From Nitrospirota bacterium (GTDB taxonomy: Bacteria > Nitrospirota > Nitrospiria > Nitrospirales > Nitrospiraceae): a DNA stretch of 64,000 nucleotides. Positions 8,053-17,489 of this stretch are shown piece after piece. The DNA is taken from the NCBI GenBank assembly GCA_030645475.1, contig JAUSMA010000068.1, forward strand, positions 1 through 64,000, read 5' to 3'. The stretch's first letter is position 1. Every line of letters begins with the position of its first letter. The position numbers were made by a program, and so were the translations under genes. The notes beneath the pieces are model-generated. The model ran no database searches and was not told the origin of the DNA. It saw only the letters and a program-made list of their open reading frames with translations.

Positions 8053-8364
8053 GATATGCCGTGCTCCGGGTGCCCTGTACTATCTCTGCAGGTTTGCGCG
8101 CTGACTCCCCGTGCGCTAGTGAGTCGTTCTGGAGAGCGAACTGGTTCATCCCAGGACGTAGAATGGGCAAGTTGAGAGAAGACGGAAAGGCTGGTGAGCT
8201 GGGGACCGACATACGGTTCACGCTTGCTGTACCTGTGAGGCATGAACAAGCCATTCTGAACCATAATTTGAACCTTCATTCCTCATCGGCTGAACCGATG
8301 AATTCCGAGGGTAAATTACTCATATGCGGTTTCCTCAAAGAAGTCAAACTTGAATAGAGCGAGC
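8053..8364 (-). other. 312-base gap with a possible promoter and a small hairpin
   Basis: No convincing gene lies here. On the minus strand a TTGACT (8342-8347) sits 17 bases before TATGAG (8319-8324), a plausible sigma70 promoter for the 8052 gene. A short palindrome CATCGG/CCGATG (8284-8300) lies downstream of it. Confidence 0.3.
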
Positions 8365-10152
8365 CTATGACGAGCCCTTTGGAGTTGCTGGCCCTGGGGA
8401 CGTGGAAGAGCATTCCCGGTCTGGCAGGTCGAGACGAAAAATGGCGACGGCCTCGTCACGGTAACTGAGCTGAAGGAACCTATCAAAGCGTTGGATCTGC
8501 TCGTTGTGCCCGGCCAACCAGGATTGGTCAATCACCACCGTGTTCACGCGCAGGTTTTGGGCCATCATGCACAAGAGGACCTGGTTCGGAAAATCGCGAG
8601 CCATATCTAACTGGAACCGAAGGTACCCAGGGGGGAAAAACCCGGAATATCCGTTCACTATCGGCTTTTTATGATCGATCTGCGCAAAGAGGCGCCAGGT
8701 CTCGATCTCGTACTGAGAGACATGCTGGCCTGCTGGGAACGGAATATGAGCCACGATGGTCGCGGCCGGTTTCGTCTTGAGCCACGCGGTCCATTCCGTG
8801 CGAGGCGTCGCGGGTATGTGAATCAACGGGACTGGGACCGCAAGGTTTTCCGCGAAGGCCAGGATTCCGACCGTCAGTGCCAAGAGCTTTCCGCTCGCTC
8901 CGGGACGCCACTCAGCAAGACGGGAGAGGGCGATGGCAGCCAGCAGGCAGAGACCCAACTGGGTGAGAATCGCGAACCGGAAGGGGCTCCGCAGTTGGTC
9001 AAAGCCCGGCACGACATTCCGCAGAGTCCAAAATGGGTGCCAGTTTCCAATCTCGAGATGTAAGCCAAGGGCAAGGAGAAAGGAACCGATGACCATCGCT
9101 CCCAAGAGGATAGTCCAGCGACGTTGCGCTCCCTGTTGCAGGCTTGAGGCGAACCCGAAGCCGGCCAGAATGAGGACCAATAGGCCGGGAAAGAGTCCCC
9201 CACTGTCTCGATCCGGCGATTCTCGTGGAGGAATGGACAGGAGGGCCGTGGCAGGACGAGTGACGAAATCAGATGGCTTTGCTGAGAGGGCCAAGACAAG
9301 CGCAAAGGGGCGTTCGAAGTTCAGATTTCGGTGTAGCGATAAAATCGGAACCATCAGCACGGCGAGGAGGGTGACGGCACCCAACAGAGCGACCATCACG
9401 TGGATGACCGCACGCCGCTCACTGCGAACAGCCCATAGAGTCAGCAGTCCGGCTATACCGACGAAGGGAGCGCTCAAGAGTGCCAGTTGCTGAGAGGTCA
9501 GGCATTGGACGATATAGCCGGCCGATGCCCACCAAGCATGCCGGACATGTCGTGTGTGGGAGAAACGCACCAAGCCGTCGAGGGCCCAAAGCAGACCGAA
9601 CAGCGGCAAGACCGGAAGCACTCCAAGCACCTTCGCCACAAAGGGCAACGCGACAACCAGCAGGCTGCCGAGGATGGCAGTAAAGGCAGGCTGAGACAGT
9701 GCACGAAGGATACGAAAGGCAAACAGGCCGTTGAGGGTCAGGATCAAGAGCAACGCCACGTTGTAGATCAACGCTGGCGGGATATCGAGCCACCATAAGG
9801 GCGAGACCAGAAACCCTACGAATGTCTGTGGTTCGGAGTAGCTGAAGGTTCCCGGGTTCGGATAGAAAATGGGGGCATTCCAATACGAGCTGAACCCTTG
9901 CCCAATCCGGTCTGCCGTCCACCAGAGTGTCCACAGGTTGAAGATGGGAACCGTGGCTTCCGGCTCAGTGCCGAGCGGAATCGCTGATGACACATGCCAG
10001 GCTAGAGGCCACGTCACAGCGATGGCGCCGAGCAGGCACACCATCGGTGCTATGACGGACCACTTCAGTCCGGTTTGCCCAGGGGATAGCGGCGTGGCAT
10101 CGTCAAGGTTCGGTTTATGATTCGGCATACCAATGTTGGAATATTGCGGCAT
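8365..10152 (-). CDS. Polytopic membrane glycosyltransferase-like protein (GT-C style)
   Basis: This 595-residue protein has roughly ten to twelve hydrophobic segments, beginning near residue 32 (VIAPMVCLLGAIAVTWPLAW). The first periplasmic loop carries 'GTEPEATVPIFNLWTLWW', and later loops contain 'QLRSPFRFAILTQLG'. The C-terminal ~130 residues are soluble ('FPAGQHVSQYEIETWRLF', 'GYSGFFPPGYLRF'). This layout is found in a broad group of uncharacterised bacterial membrane proteins related to GT-C glycosyltransferases that use polyprenyl-phosphate sugars. No single diagnostic motif proves the activity. It lies downstream of the exported-protein operon and could cooperate with the GT2 enzyme at 5187-5888. 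Confidence 0.7.
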   Translation of the reverse strand: MPQYSNIGMPNHKPNLDDATPLSPGQTGLKWSVIAPMVCLLGAIAVTWPLAWHVSSAIPLGTEPEATVPIFNLWTLWWTADRIGQGFSSYWNAPIFYPNPGTFSYSEPQTFVGFLVSPLWWLDIPPALIYNVALLLILTLNGLFAFRILRALSQPAFTAILGSLLVVALPFVAKVLGVLPVLPLFGLLWALDGLVRFSHTRHVRHAWWASAGYIVQCLTSQQLALLSAPFVGIAGLLTLWAVRSERRAVIHVMVALLGAVTLLAVLMVPILSLHRNLNFERPFALVLALSAKPSDFVTRPATALLSIPPRESPDRDSGGLFPGLLVLILAGFGFASSLQQGAQRRWTILLGAMVIGSFLLALGLHLEIGNWHPFWTLRNVVPGFDQLRSPFRFAILTQLGLCLLAAIALSRLAEWRPGASGKLLALTVGILAFAENLAVPVPLIHIPATPRTEWTAWLKTKPAATIVAHIPFPAGQHVSQYEIETWRLFAQIDHKKPIVNGYSGFFPPGYLRFQLDMARDFPNQVLLCMMAQNLRVNTVVIDQSWLAGHNEQIQRFDRFLQLSYRDEAVAIFRLDLPDRECSSTSPGPATPKGSS

Positions 10153-10279
10153 GAAGACAGACTATTCGGGCCGCATGGACACGATTCGATCGTGAGCTAA
10201 TGACATTATGCTGGGGCAACGAGTAGCGCCCTAGCCCCAAGAGCTGAAAATTGGCCTATTGTCTCGTTATCCACTCTGA

Positions 10280-10425
10280 CTACCGTAGTCGTGCCGATGC
10301 TTCAGCGAGTTCACGCACGCTGACGTTATAGTGCTCAATGGCCAGGCGAGTATCTTTGATATAGGACTCGGCCAGGAACAGGATCGCCTCTTTCTGAAGA
10401 TTATCGACCAGCGGAGCAAACAGAC
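10280..10425 (-). pseudogene. C-terminal remnant of the 583-residue exported paralog
   Basis: The frame ending at 10280 encodes FAPLVDNLQKEAILFLAESY followed by VSVRELAEASARLR. That is nearly identical to the last ~45 residues of the gene at 15116-16867 (which ends EASARPR), and the DNA is also clearly similar. Upstream of about 10425 the similarity stops, with no start or N-terminal part. It is a leftover of a third copy or a partial duplication. The remaining ~400-base gap (10153-10559) shows nothing else. Confidence 0.75.
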
Positions 10426-10559
10426 CTACGATGTTCAATCCCCTCGCGCTCTGAAATTGGAACATCGCGCTACCCCTCATGTGATGAACGTACTCATTGT
10501 CAAAATGATCAAGGACTCTATAGCTGTTGAGTCGTCAGTTCGTAAGAATAGTTGACCCA

Positions 10560-13109
10560 TTATCGTGAAAATGGCTTTTGCATGCCCGCCGGGGGCAGGG
10601 TCTGTCCCAGTGGGTTTAGGGGCTGCATTGATTTTGGTACCACAGGGAAATTGGGGACGAGTTTGGCATCCCGACAGCCATCAAAGCCATTGCTGGGCGG
10701 AAAGGGGTCATTCGGACAGATCCCAATTCCTCGTGCGAGATTCTGAGGGCCCAATGCCGACACTAATCCCGGAGTCAGAGGCCCCTGGAAGATTTTGTTG
10801 AAGACCGACTGACGAAGCTCCGGATCCCGCCAGAATCTAAGTCCGCTTTTCCCCGGTTCACTCCCGTCGTATCCGAAGATTCGCGGGGCGCATGGTTGCT
10901 TGGCTGAACAATTGATCGGCGTTCTTCTTGGCAGGAGCGGAGCAAGTTTTTGCCACTGGTGGTCTCCGTCGATACTCCTCACGGCACCGATGAGAATTTC
11001 ACCGGCCGGTGCCTGGATATCGTAGGGTTTGAGCGGAGGAGGAGATGCGGTCCGCGCCATTCTTAGCTCACGGAAACCAGTGGCGGGCGTGAGGGTTAAA
11101 CGGTTCAAATCACCACCGTCCAACAACACGAGCTTGGCCATCGTGAAGGCATTCTGAAGTGCGGCAAAGCTACGGAGATCGACTAGCGATTTGTCTGCAT
11201 GGAGCTGTCCGTCGTTTAGAGGCGAAAAACCCATGTCCTGGTAAAGCAAATCGGTAAAACGAGTGGGGAACGTCGCCAGATGCTTGCCGGAGATGTCGTC
11301 GGCGAATTCTGCATCGATCTCAGGGCTTGTCGGTTCCTTCATGCGGAGGTTGACGATTGATCTCGCATAACCGGCGATGGCACCGTTGTCGATCCGAATC
11401 GTTGCCGACACCATCTTTGCGGCTTCGGGCACGATTTGTTGGACAGCTCGGTTCGCCAGCCTGTCGAGTTCTTCCAGCGCGTCCCTGACAGGTCTGGGGA
11501 TCAGGGCATTTTGAAGGAGTTGTTTGATTTGGTCGGAAGCGGTGAGGTAACTGGACCGGGCTTTTTGACAGACCGGAGCGATCTGCGTGAGTACCGGTAA
11601 TCCAAATGTGGGACCCCAGCAGGTGACCCACTCCTTCAGCGGCTCCGTGATATCTCCTCCGGGAGACAATCTTCTTCCGGGAGGACGCATCAATTCTTTT
11701 GAGGTATCTTCCCAGGCCAGGATATACGCATCGACGGAATCTTCGATCCCTTCCTGCCAGGTAGTGACGCCCCCATCGATAACGTTCAGCGACTGGTCTC
11801 GTACTTGTCTAATGGCAATGCGGGCTGCTTTCTCAGTATCCGCATTACGGAGGGCCCGTTCCTGGTCTGCCTGTAGGCGATCCCGCTTACCTTTCTCCCG
11901 ATTGTAATCATTCCTGGCGGACGTCAGTGCGTTGTTTGCCGCACGCATCGCGTTTTGTGCGAACTGAATGGCCGCTTTTGCCGGAGGCGGCCAATTGTTG
12001 ATGTCGTCTCCGAGGTTGAACGTCCGTCTGGTGTCCCGAATGGCCCGATCCAGCGCGGCGGCCGCATCGGTCACCACGCGTTCAGCCTGCTTGAACAGAT
12101 CGTAGGCGGTCGAATAGGCCTGGCCGGTCAGTCTCAACGCCCTGTCGGCCGCGTCGAACGCCGCCTCGGCATCGCGTACTTTGCGATCGGCGTCCAGGGC
12201 CGCCGTATTGACCAGGGTACGGAGAGGCTGCACGCGCGAACGGATTTCGCCGACTTCCGCCCAGTACACATACATTGCGAAAAGGTGGAGGGTGGATAGT
12301 TCGCGCGCATACTGATTCGCCACATGGGAATTGAGGATCAAGGTGCTGCGGACAAAGTCTACGGGAGCGGTGAGCCTCGAAAGCTCGTCTGTAGACGGGG
12401 TCGTTACGCTCAAGGGATTGCGAAGTTTGTTTCGCAGTTGCACCACAGCCAGTTCCTGCGTCAATTCAATCGGAGCGGCGAAGATGCCTTGGTGGGTCCG
12501 TTTGACGAAGGTTTCGATCGCCATGTGACGGAACTCCACCTCCTGCTCATCCATCAATGAAAATACGTCACCGGAATAGAGATTGACGTAGGAGTGCGCC
12601 CACATGTCCATAGCTGCATGCGTCAGGTAGCCATAGGCAAACGCAAGCTCGCGTTGACGAGTCCTCGGGGATACGCCCGATGCTAACGGAAGCATGGCGC
12701 GCGACCGTACCCATTGGAGCCAATCGTCCGTACCCCAAAGAGGTCCCTGTAGATGCCGTCCTGTCATTGCCAGGACATTCTTTGCAAGAGGCAGAATGTC
12801 CTTCGGATCGCGCGGAGTAGCCTCCAATCCTGGGTGCGTGGTCATTTGTCCTGCCACCATGTCCGGATAGGTGTCCGGGCCGAGGACGCCGATGAGATAG
12901 TCTCCCGGCTTGTCCTTGATGGCCTGGTACAAACCTGGCGGGATTGAGTAGCTCGATTTCGATGGGATGCTGACCGACCCATTGGTTGCCCCGAGTTCTT
13001 TGACGACCTCTTTTGCCAGCCAGTAGTGGGTCTCAAGTTTCCAGGCGTATGAGGGTGAACCGGCAAGGGCACTGAGAAGCACCATCCCGATCAAGACGCG
13101 TGTTGTCAT
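10560..13109 (-). CDS. Large exported zinc-dependent phospholipase-C-like protein
   Basis: This 849-residue protein follows GAGGGAG and has a Sec signal peptide (VLIGMVLLSALAGSPSYA). The mature N-terminus is WKLETHYWLAKEV, and near residue 165 there is FAYGYLTHAAMDMWAHSYVN. This matches the zinc-dependent phospholipase C family, in which Trp1 of the mature chain and His/Asp residues (H..H.DxxxP/W..H) bind zinc. Here Trp23 directly follows the cleavage site, as in classical enzymes. Residues ~300-430 form a long charged helical/coiled-coil insertion, and the C-terminal third is unrecognised. Family members are normally 250-400 residues, so this is much enlarged. It is the third gene downstream of promoter P2, after two large exported helical proteins. 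Lipid cleavage at the cell surface is plausible but inferred. Confidence 0.68.
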   Translation of the reverse strand: MTTRVLIGMVLLSALAGSPSYAWKLETHYWLAKEVVKELGATNGSVSIPSKSSYSIPPGLYQAIKDKPGDYLIGVLGPDTYPDMVAGQMTTHPGLEATPRDPKDILPLAKNVLAMTGRHLQGPLWGTDDWLQWVRSRAMLPLASGVSPRTRQRELAFAYGYLTHAAMDMWAHSYVNLYSGDVFSLMDEQEVEFRHMAIETFVKRTHQGIFAAPIELTQELAVVQLRNKLRNPLSVTTPSTDELSRLTAPVDFVRSTLILNSHVANQYARELSTLHLFAMYVYWAEVGEIRSRVQPLRTLVNTAALDADRKVRDAEAAFDAADRALRLTGQAYSTAYDLFKQAERVVTDAAAALDRAIRDTRRTFNLGDDINNWPPPAKAAIQFAQNAMRAANNALTSARNDYNREKGKRDRLQADQERALRNADTEKAARIAIRQVRDQSLNVIDGGVTTWQEGIEDSVDAYILAWEDTSKELMRPPGRRLSPGGDITEPLKEWVTCWGPTFGLPVLTQIAPVCQKARSSYLTASDQIKQLLQNALIPRPVRDALEELDRLANRAVQQIVPEAAKMVSATIRIDNGAIAGYARSIVNLRMKEPTSPEIDAEFADDISGKHLATFPTRFTDLLYQDMGFSPLNDGQLHADKSLVDLRSFAALQNAFTMAKLVLLDGGDLNRLTLTPATGFRELRMARTASPPPLKPYDIQAPAGEILIGAVRSIDGDHQWQKLAPLLPRRTPINCSAKQPCAPRIFGYDGSEPGKSGLRFWRDPELRQSVFNKIFQGPLTPGLVSALGPQNLARGIGICPNDPFPPSNGFDGCRDAKLVPNFPVVPKSMQPLNPLGQTLPPAGMQKPFSR

Positions 13110-13209
13110 AGTTGTGGCTCCCTCAGGTAGTCATTTGCGGCGCATCTCGCATATCGAGTCAGCGCTCAATCATCAAGCCGCGGCCGGCTGTATCATCCTT
13201 GCCTCTGTG

Positions 13210-14916
13210 TTAGCGACGAGCTGCTGCTTCGGCAAACTGCCGCACACTGTCGTTATAGTCAAACAAGGCCAACTGCATCTCTTTGATAGAGCGATCCTTC
13301 GTGGCAAAACTGATCACCAGTTCTCTGGTCGGAAATGCATTCAGGATCGAGACAAAGGGTCCCATGTTCTGGCGCGCCTGCCGGGGATCGTACTTCTGAA
13401 TATAGGCTTTGGCGATCTCATTGATACTCTGGTCGAGGGCGCCATGCATCGTGTTCGAAATCAGAATCTTCATCGCTTCCGGGGTGACGTAGTTGTAGGC
13501 CACCTCAATCAACTCTTTGAATATCGAGCACACGGCGGCACCGGCTTCAGGAATCAGTCCACAGGCCGATTCCACGACGTTACCCACCGTATCTTTGGTC
13601 GTGCCCATCGTCGAGACCGCGAGGTTGGCGACAAAGGCGCCGGCGCCAGGCATGTCGCTGTCGACCCATTTGTGACCGGAGAATCTCAGAATTTCCATGG
13701 CAACCTGAATCGCCACTTCCTCAGGCCAGATCTCCTGTTTATCCAATACTTTTTGCAAGTCTTGCAGGGAGGTTTGAGCTTGTTGCGGATTGCCTAAAGA
13801 GGCCGACATCGCCCTCACCTTCTGGGCGACCTTGCGGACATGGCTCGGCCGGATCAGTTGCTCCGCCGCCACGCCACGGATAATGCGATCCAGCTCTTTT
13901 TGGTTCGGCAAGAGAGGGCCGAGGCTATTTCCTGTCATGTCGGACTGCATGATCTGATTGAATACCTGGCCCATTTGTTGCCCCACCGGATCGAGAATGG
14001 CGGGAAGCACCTTGGTCTGCAACAGGTTCATAGCCTTATCAGCGATCTGCTGTTGAACCCCACGCGCAACCTGTTTCATGGCGGGAATGTGAGGCTCCAT
14101 CGCTGCATAAACACACTTGGCTGAAGGGTCACGTTCCGCCAGCTTCTTGAGCGCTCGGACTGATCGATCGAGGACGATGTCGACTTGCGGCAGCTTGCCG
14201 TTCGCTGCGGATTCCCGTAATCCCGCCAGTTCCTCATGCATCACAATGTCGAAATTGCCCTCCATCTGCTGCCAGACTTCCATAATGAGATAGGGCGGAA
14301 AGGCAGCCGGGTTGGCAACGAAGCGTTGTGTGAGCTGCACCATGTCGCGCTGAGCGGATGAGGCCGCCGCCAGGCAAGTGTTCACCCCGTCCAGATTCAT
14401 CTGGCCGAGAGCGGCGAGGGCTTGAAGATCCTTCTGGAACTTCCCTGCAAGCGGGGCAAGGGGGTTGTTCTTTTGCAGGTTTGCCAATTGTTGTTCAAGA
14501 CTATCTTTCTGTCTGTCGAGCGCCTTCAGTTGGACATTGAGTTGCGCCTGGGCCTTCGCGACTTCGAGATTGACCTGGCGGTCGACCTTATCGTTGAGAC
14601 AGTCGGTGGTCTGGCGGATATCCGGTGTGATTCGACATCCGAGAACCGGAGTCCGTCCTAGATTATCGATCGCGCCACGCAAGTCATCGATTTGCCCTCT
14701 CAGCGGGCGAGTAGCATCCTTTATCTGGTCCTCGATTTTATTATCGAGGCAGCGTTTGACCGTGTTTACGTCTAGCGAGATCTCGCAGCCAAATACTTTG
14801 ATTGAGCGGCTTTGTACCTCATCATTCGGATCGGAGACGGCCTCCTGGGCTGGACTCAGTGAAGGAGAGAAACTGACCGCGACGGCGAGGAATGTAATGG
14901 CGACTTGCTGGTTCAT
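13210..14916 (-). CDS. Exported helical protein, paralog 1 (unknown family)
   Basis: The start at 14916 (MNQQVAITFLAVAVSFS; 568 residues) has AAAGGAG ten bases upstream. A Sec signal ends near SPAQEA. Two Cys pairs follow in similar sequence contexts: 'KVFGCEISLDVNTVKRCLDNK' in parts, and 'LGCRITPDIRQTTDCLNDK', an apparent internal repeat. A coiled coil (residues ~130-160, QLKALDRQKDSLEQQLANLQ) leads into a long, mostly helical body. The C-terminal part shares motifs with the paralog at 15116-16867: 'ILRFSGHKWVDS', 'ACGLIPEAGAAVC', 'YNDSVRQFAEAAARR'. No known domain recognised. It is the second gene after promoter P2. The shared hydrophobic 'CGLIPEAGAAVC' region could insert in a membrane, but this is speculation. 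Confidence 0.72.
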   Translation of the reverse strand: MNQQVAITFLAVAVSFSPSLSPAQEAVSDPNDEVQSRSIKVFGCEISLDVNTVKRCLDNKIEDQIKDATRPLRGQIDDLRGAIDNLGRTPVLGCRITPDIRQTTDCLNDKVDRQVNLEVAKAQAQLNVQLKALDRQKDSLEQQLANLQKNNPLAPLAGKFQKDLQALAALGQMNLDGVNTCLAAASSAQRDMVQLTQRFVANPAAFPPYLIMEVWQQMEGNFDIVMHEELAGLRESAANGKLPQVDIVLDRSVRALKKLAERDPSAKCVYAAMEPHIPAMKQVARGVQQQIADKAMNLLQTKVLPAILDPVGQQMGQVFNQIMQSDMTGNSLGPLLPNQKELDRIIRGVAAEQLIRPSHVRKVAQKVRAMSASLGNPQQAQTSLQDLQKVLDKQEIWPEEVAIQVAMEILRFSGHKWVDSDMPGAGAFVANLAVSTMGTTKDTVGNVVESACGLIPEAGAAVCSIFKELIEVAYNYVTPEAMKILISNTMHGALDQSINEIAKAYIQKYDPRQARQNMGPFVSILNAFPTRELVISFATKDRSIKEMQLALFDYNDSVRQFAEAAARR

Positions 14917-15115
14917 CTCCGGTTCTCCTTTGCGAGAGTAAGGCACAGTTCAAATGGCAATTCCATCAGCCGGTAACATCCTCACTGGCGAGCCGGAACG
15001 CGAATCTATCGTTCTGTGTGGTTGTGGAAAACAGTCTTCGAAACAACTCAATCGATCTGCTAGTTCAAGTATGTCGTCTGGTCTGACCATTCGGTTCAGC
15101 CAATCGTTTCTATTG

Positions 15116-16867
15116 TTATCGTGGTCGCGCCGATGCCTCTGCAAGTTCTCGCACACTGACGTTGTAATGCTCGACAGCCAAGCGGGTTTCTTTGATATAG
15201 GACTCGGCCAGGAACAGGATCGCCTCCTTCTGAAGATTATCCACAAGCGGAGCAAACGGCCCGGCCTGTCGCCGCAGATCGTCCAGCACTGCATTGGCAT
15301 CTTGTCCCGCATTGCGGTGCATCGAGTCCTTCACTTTGTCCATAAACGCATCGAATGCTTTGTTCATTCCGAAGAGTACCCCTTGTTTCAGGGCCGGTCG
15401 ACCGACCCATTCCCACCCCTTTTCCGCGACCCACAACACGGCATCGCAGGCTGCGGCACCGACTTCCGGGATGAGTCCGCAGGCGGCGCCTGCCACTTCA
15501 TCGACGGTGTTTTCCACTGCCCCGAGGGACTTCATGGCCGCTTCGACCATGAAAGCGCCGCCTGGTGGAACAGCCAACCCCGCACCGAGATCGATCTCAG
15601 CCCGTTCGCTGTCGATGAACTTATGGCCGCTAAAACGAATAATCTCTATTCCGATATCCAGGTAGGCCACCGCCGGCAATCGGAAGGTATTGTCGAGCGA
15701 CGTCCGCACCGTTGCGAGCGCAGCTGGCACTCCTTGCCGGTTCTGAGCATCCAACGCCACCGCGAGCAGATGTACACGATCGGCGGATTGATGGACCGCC
15801 GGAGGATTCAGCAAATAGGCCGAGAGAACTCCTGTGGCGATATCCTTCACCTCGCCGGGCCCCGGAAAGAGATCCTTTACGTCTGTGAGACCACGTGAGG
15901 TAATTTCCTCAATTGGTGCATTCTCTGCCTCCTCCAGACCACGGCTTCGAATCATCCCCAATGGCTGCTGAAATACCTGAGGTGCAACCGGTGCTATTTG
16001 CATCACAGGAGGAGCCCCGGCGCTACCTGATGGCTGGCTCGGCGGGACAGAGGCTGACGACCAGGTCGAGGCCGATCCCGGCAAGGTGACTTTCGCCTGT
16101 CGCATGCTTGCGCCGATGGCTGCTTTGAGCCCTTTCCCAACTGCTTCGTCGACGAGCGGCTTCAGCCGCTGACTGTACAATGCATCCATCCTCGTGCGGA
16201 TGGTCGCTTGGAGTTCTGCCGCGGAACGCTGAATATCAGGCATGCGGGGATTGATCTGCTGGAGGAGACAACGGGCGCCTTCGTGTTTTTCCGCCATCCG
16301 TCTGAACTTCGCTAATCCATAGGCCGGGTCGGCCATGCGCAACGCCATTTGAGACGACGGCGCGCGAAGAGCCTGAAGTTCTTCAGCCATCAATCGATCG
16401 AAATCCGAGTCGACCAAGCGCCAGATGTCGTCCACAACCCATTTAACAAATTCTCCAGGATTTCCGTTGAGCCTCTGGATATATTGCGCGACATCCGTAC
16501 GGCCGCTCGCGCGGGCTGATTCGAGGCATTGCATCAATGGCTCAATCTGCAGCGAGCGGGCTGCTTGCAGGATCTGTTGTTCTCCTCGGAGCTTTGCCAG
16601 AAACGGGCTGTTCTGCAGTTCTTGCCTAGCCGCATCGGCCTGACGCTGGGCCTCTTGGGCCTTCTTGTTGGCATCGTCGACTCGCCTGTTTGCCTCGTTC
16701 TTTGCCTCATTGACGCGGTCGTTGACCTTGCCGTTGATGCAACCTTCCGGGTTGTCGCCGAAGTTAAATGAGCAACCCAGGATGTTGAAGGCATGGAGAG
16801 TCGACGCACTTGATAACGCGAAGGTGAAGGCACAAAGCCCTGCGTACATGATGTGTCGGGATTTCAT
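15116..16867 (-). CDS. Exported helical protein, paralog 2 (unknown family)
   Basis: This 583-residue protein has a Sec signal (IMYAGLCAFTFALSSASTLHA). The mature part starts FNILGCSFNFGDNPEGCINGK, one Cys pair of the kind found twice in paralog 1. A strongly charged coiled coil (RVDDANKKAQEAQRQADAAR) follows. A Pro/Ser-rich stretch lies near residue 275, and the C-terminal third carries 'IEIIRFSGHKFIDS', 'ACGLIPEVGAAACDAV' and 'VEHYNVSVRELAEASARPR'. The same motif order appears in the 13210-14916 protein, and a broken third copy of the C-terminus is at 10280-10425. It is the first gene after promoter P2 (17017-17045). No family is recognised. The repeated Cys-pair, coiled coil and small hydrophobic hairpin-like region suggest a structural or membrane-active secreted protein; function unknown. 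Confidence 0.74.
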   Translation of the reverse strand: MKSRHIMYAGLCAFTFALSSASTLHAFNILGCSFNFGDNPEGCINGKVNDRVNEAKNEANRRVDDANKKAQEAQRQADAARQELQNSPFLAKLRGEQQILQAARSLQIEPLMQCLESARASGRTDVAQYIQRLNGNPGEFVKWVVDDIWRLVDSDFDRLMAEELQALRAPSSQMALRMADPAYGLAKFRRMAEKHEGARCLLQQINPRMPDIQRSAAELQATIRTRMDALYSQRLKPLVDEAVGKGLKAAIGASMRQAKVTLPGSASTWSSASVPPSQPSGSAGAPPVMQIAPVAPQVFQQPLGMIRSRGLEEAENAPIEEITSRGLTDVKDLFPGPGEVKDIATGVLSAYLLNPPAVHQSADRVHLLAVALDAQNRQGVPAALATVRTSLDNTFRLPAVAYLDIGIEIIRFSGHKFIDSERAEIDLGAGLAVPPGGAFMVEAAMKSLGAVENTVDEVAGAACGLIPEVGAAACDAVLWVAEKGWEWVGRPALKQGVLFGMNKAFDAFMDKVKDSMHRNAGQDANAVLDDLRRQAGPFAPLVDNLQKEAILFLAESYIKETRLAVEHYNVSVRELAEASARPR

Positions 16868-17016
16868 CGATCAATACCTCCTGGATAGTGAGACAATCGT
16901 CGGTCGCTCCTCCGAGCCCACCTGTCGGAATGCGAAGATGGATGGGCGCCCCTGAGACAAGACATTGTTCATTGGTCGGTCCTGTGACGCAGAAGGTTCA
17001 TGTGCATTTGCGCGGA

Positions 17017-17045
17017 AGTGTAGAAGCCGTCTCCTGGCTTGTCAA
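17017..17045 (-). promoter_or_regulatory. Sigma70-type promoter P2 of the helical-paralog operon
   Basis: On the minus strand TTGACA (17040-17045), a 17-base spacer and TACACT (17017-17022). The spacer again has AAGCC-N7-GGCTT, and TACACT is followed by TCCGCG. It matches P1 and P3 in both hexamers, spacer length and flanks. The nearest downstream gene starts at 16867, giving a ~140-base leader. Together with a ~60-codon frame (next entry), it is all I see in the 16868-17489 gap. Confidence 0.75.
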
Positions 17046-17227
17046 CGCAGCGAATCGTCATGCTCTTGTGGCCTCTGGAGTGTGGCCATCACCCGCCGGC
17101 CTTCTTCTGCATCGGTCACTCGACAGAGATATCCATTGGCCACCACATGCCACCCGCTGTGCAGGAGCATGAGACGGAACGAGTCGACTGGTCGAATCGC
17201 GTGCTTGTCGAAATAGAGAATCTGCAT
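17042..17227 (-). CDS. Small unrecognised frame just upstream of P2
   Basis: A 61-codon frame starting MQILYFDKHAIRPVDSFRL ends with a TGA that overlaps the -35 of P2. Its 'YLCRVTDAEEGRRVMATL' resembles 'YLFRVDDVDEDWWVMAAI' encoded just upstream of P3 (around 26150-26225). This hints at a small gene or a duplicated leader segment. No clear ribosome site is visible and the P3 counterpart runs out of register, so it may be a remnant. Confidence 0.3.
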   Translation of the reverse strand: MQILYFDKHAIRPVDSFRLMLLHSGWHVVANGYLCRVTDAEEGRRVMATLQRPQEHDDSLR

Positions 17228-17489
17228 CGATCGTCTCGCGCATGAAGGGGAAACAGTCATAGTCTCAAATTCCGATGGCTTGATGCCACGGATACTGCAA
17301 TTGAGACAGGTTGACTTACCTGTAGGTCGAAGCAAGTAGCGGATTAGTTCACGAGGATTGAACGAGACGTTCTCGATCAGAAGAAATAGCGAAATCGATG
17401 ATCGTTGAGGACTCGTTGACTTGCGGTGCGGGCACACGAACCAGGATGCTCGCCTGCCCGATCATGGAGAGAAGCACAAATTCGAGTGA

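Noticed and set aside
8061-8357. A 98-codon plus-strand frame in the 8053-8364 gap
   Set aside because: No ribosome site and unconvincing composition; the surrounding genes are on the minus strand.
17228-17437. Upstream extension of the small frame at 17042
   Set aside because: The extra residues show Ser/Arg-rich random-like composition and no start signal.
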